From NCBI RefSeq assembly GCF_000426485.1, contig NZ_AUFL01000019.1:39024-103023 (forward strand): DNA of 64,000 nt. The letters run 5' to 3'. Position numbers and translations under genes: made by a program. This document shows, in pieces, positions 62,834 through 64,000 of this stretch (within the stretch, counting starts at the first letter, position 1; the number at the start of each line of letters is the position of its first letter). The stretch comes from Indolivaga capnocytophagoides DSM 22835 (GTDB lineage: Bacteria > Bacteroidota > Bacteroidia > Bacteroidales > Dysgonomonadaceae). Below the pieces are notes generated by a model. The model ran no database searches, was not told the DNA's origin, and saw only the letters and a program-made list of their open reading frames with translations.

Positions 62834-63580
62834 ATGACTGTTCTGGATATCAAAAACCTGGATTATTGTTACAAAGAAGACCTTATCTTGAGTAACTTTA
62901 ATTTATCGATAGAAAAAGGGGAAATATATGGACTTATCGGAAATCCCCGATCAGGAAAAACTACTATCATTGGTCTTGTCTTAGGATTATTGGGTGCTCC
63001 CGAAGATACTATTTATTTGTATGGTGAGGATTATGCAAAGCGTAGGAAAGAAATTCCCGTAATTACGGGGAGTGTTGTAGACATTCCTTGCTTTCATAAT
63101 TTTCTGACGGTATGGGAGAACTTTAAGTTCTTTGAGGTGAAATATCATTTGGGGGAAGAGCGCATTATCGAAGTATTAAGATTAATAGGGCTGGCTAGTG
63201 TGCGTAATAAGAAAGTCAGAGCCCTGAGACTGGAGCAACAAAAAAGATTAAGTATAGGACTGGCATTATATCACGATCCTGACTTTTTGGTTTTGGATGA
63301 TCTTTTCAGGGATTTAGGGAAGCAATCCAAAACCCAGTTATATAAACTGTTGCTGAAATTACGAAAAATAGGTAAAACGATACTTCTTACCAATCGGGGG
63401 TTGACTGATGTCGAAGGCATATGTTCAACCATCGGATTTCTGGAAGAAGGCAATCTTATATTGGAAGGACAGGTTAAGGATGTGAAGAAATACCTCCAAA
63501 AAGAAGTAAATATGAAAAAGAGTTTACCTCTCCCACACCGAGTTTGTTTTTCACGGGAAGACCACCGAATTCAGTGTTGA
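62834..63580 (+). CDS. degenerate ABC ATPase, probably frameshifted at its 3' end
   Basis: A BcrA/LanF-like nucleotide-binding protein. Walker A (GNPRSGKTT, about 36-44) is kept, but the signature is LRLEQQKR instead of LSxGQ, the catalytic Glu after Walker B is Asp (LVLDDLF) and the H-loop His is Arg (LTNRG). It is unlikely to hydrolyse ATP normally. In the +1 frame after an A5 run (63515-63519) the sequence stays open to 63647 and reads like a natural C-terminus, so one base may be lost or gained here. No permease gene accompanies it. Confidence 0.75.
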   Translation: MTVLDIKNLDYCYKEDLILSNFNLSIEKGEIYGLIGNPRSGKTTIIGLVLGLLGAPEDTIYLYGEDYAKRRKEIPVITGSVVDIPCFHNFLTVWENFKFFEVKYHLGEERIIEVLRLIGLASVRNKKVRALRLEQQKRLSIGLALYHDPDFLVLDDLFRDLGKQSKTQLYKLLLKLRKIGKTILLTNRGLTDVEGICSTIGFLEEGNLILEGQVKDVKKYLQKEVNMKKSLPLPHRVCFSREDHRIQC

Positions 63581-63697
63581 CGGGGTATTGGATACATATC
63601 GAGTAATTTTTTTAAAAAAAGATATAATTCTAAGTAGTTGTAAATAATGTTGTTGTAAAGGAGGCATAAAAATATTTTAAAAAAAGGCATAAAAATA
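63581..63697. other. spacer upstream of rRNA promoter with direct repeat
   Basis: It holds the out-of-frame continuation of the ABC gene (to 63647) and the first copy of a direct repeat GGCATAAAAATATTT (63663-63677; second copy 63686-63700), set 23 bp apart. The second copy overlaps the -33 element. Confidence 0.6.
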
Positions 63698-63729
63698 TTT
63701 GGAGTGTATAGTAAAAGGGACTACTTTTG
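63698..63729 (+). promoter_or_regulatory. rRNA operon promoter
   Basis: TTTG (63698-63701), a 20-bp spacer and TACTTTTG (63722-63729) match the Bacteroidota consensus perfectly. The leader of about 190 nt that follows contains a boxA-like CGATCTTTGA (63784-63793). Confidence 0.85.
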
Positions 63730-63783
63730 CACTCGCTTTAAGACCGAGAGACGGTCACTAAGAGAAGCGAAAAATAAAAGAAG

Positions 63784-63793
63784 CGATCTTTGA
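63784..63793 (+). promoter_or_regulatory. boxA-like antitermination site
   Basis: CGATCTTTGA in the rRNA leader resembles the boxA bound by NusB-S10. Confidence 0.55.
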
Positions 63794-63925
63794 AAGATTT
63801 GAAAAGGAACAAAAAAATATAGCATTAGACGGGTGATACGGTCTTACGACCGGTATCAACTCTAAGTCAATACCTAGAGTCAATAATAAAGGTTAGAATA
63901 ATTCTGAGAATATAAAAAAAGATAT

Positions 63926-64000
63926 ACAAAGAAGAGTTTGATCCTGGCTCAGGATGAACGCTAGCGACAGGCCTAACACATGCAAGTCGAGGGGTAGCAT
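63926..64000 (+). rRNA. rrs: 16S rRNA, 5' end (runs past window)
   Basis: GAGTTTGATCCTGGCTCAG, the universal 16S 5' sequence, starts at 63934, followed by GATGAACGCTAGCGACAGG and ACACATGCAAGTCGAGGGG, typical of Bacteroidales. About 75 bases are present; the exact mature end is estimated. Confidence 0.98.

Overview
This 64 kb window is chromosomal DNA of a Bacteroidales bacterium, probably close to Dysgonomonas or Porphyromonas (the genus is a weak guess). The evidence is the fusA-rpsJ...rplQ ribosomal gene order without adk, zinc-free forms of S14, S4 and L36, Bacteroidota promoters (TTTG, about 20 bp, TAnnTTTG), Bacteroidetes-restricted families (DUF3256, DUF4834, DUF4468, CWC cysteine-rich) and the first 75 bases of a 16S rRNA gene at the right edge. 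The DNA is AT-rich. No tRNA, insertion sequence, prophage or CRISPR array was seen.

Layout: (1) 1-16.4 kb, the 3' part of fusA and the complete S10-spc-alpha ribosomal supercluster through secY, map, infA, rpoA and rplQ, closed by a terminator. (2) 16.5-19 kb, a response regulator and histidine kinase on the minus strand, divergent from a 39-codon double-glycine leader peptide. (3) 19-31 kb, housekeeping and small accessory genes: mrp, trmB, GNAT, DUF3256, DMT exporter, truA, DUF5715-like, esterase, SulP transporter, rpmH, cvpA-like, patatin and prs. (4) 31-46.7 kb, phospholipid and envelope genes (psd-pssA, PASTA-rluD-like-ddl-acyltransferase), a sirtuin, two FKBPs, an Lrp regulator, rnhB, purB, an RluB-like enzyme and asnS. 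(5) 46.7-58 kb, minus strand: ppc, a PEPCK/HprK-like P-loop protein, a cobalamin riboswitch ahead of a CWC protein, a possible structured RNA, a beta-barrel and a giant TPR protein, and a Nudix hydrolase. (6) 58.3-63.6 kb, a peptide-export island: a free-standing degenerate C39-like domain, a C39 peptidase ABC exporter, an HlyD adaptor and a catalytically eroded ABC ATPase that looks frameshifted, followed by an rRNA promoter and the 16S start.

The most unusual content lies outside ordinary genes. A palindrome, GGTC-N3-GACC (usually GGTCTGAGACC), occurs in ten perfect and several decayed copies, only beyond 21 kb. Most copies sit shortly before start codons, in the same orientation as the gene, and at least three lie downstream of a recognisable promoter, so inside the 5' UTR. 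Several copies form the right end of a roughly 90-bp dispersed repeat that carries a conserved 19-codon micro-ORF. A second find is a shared wobble-paired stem in the leaders of rpsJ and rpsD, a candidate ribosomal-protein autoregulatory RNA. A third is the double-glycine peptide, whose divergent two-component system and distant C39 exporter together suggest a peptide-signalling circuit.

All functional calls rest on reading motifs by eye; no database search was run.
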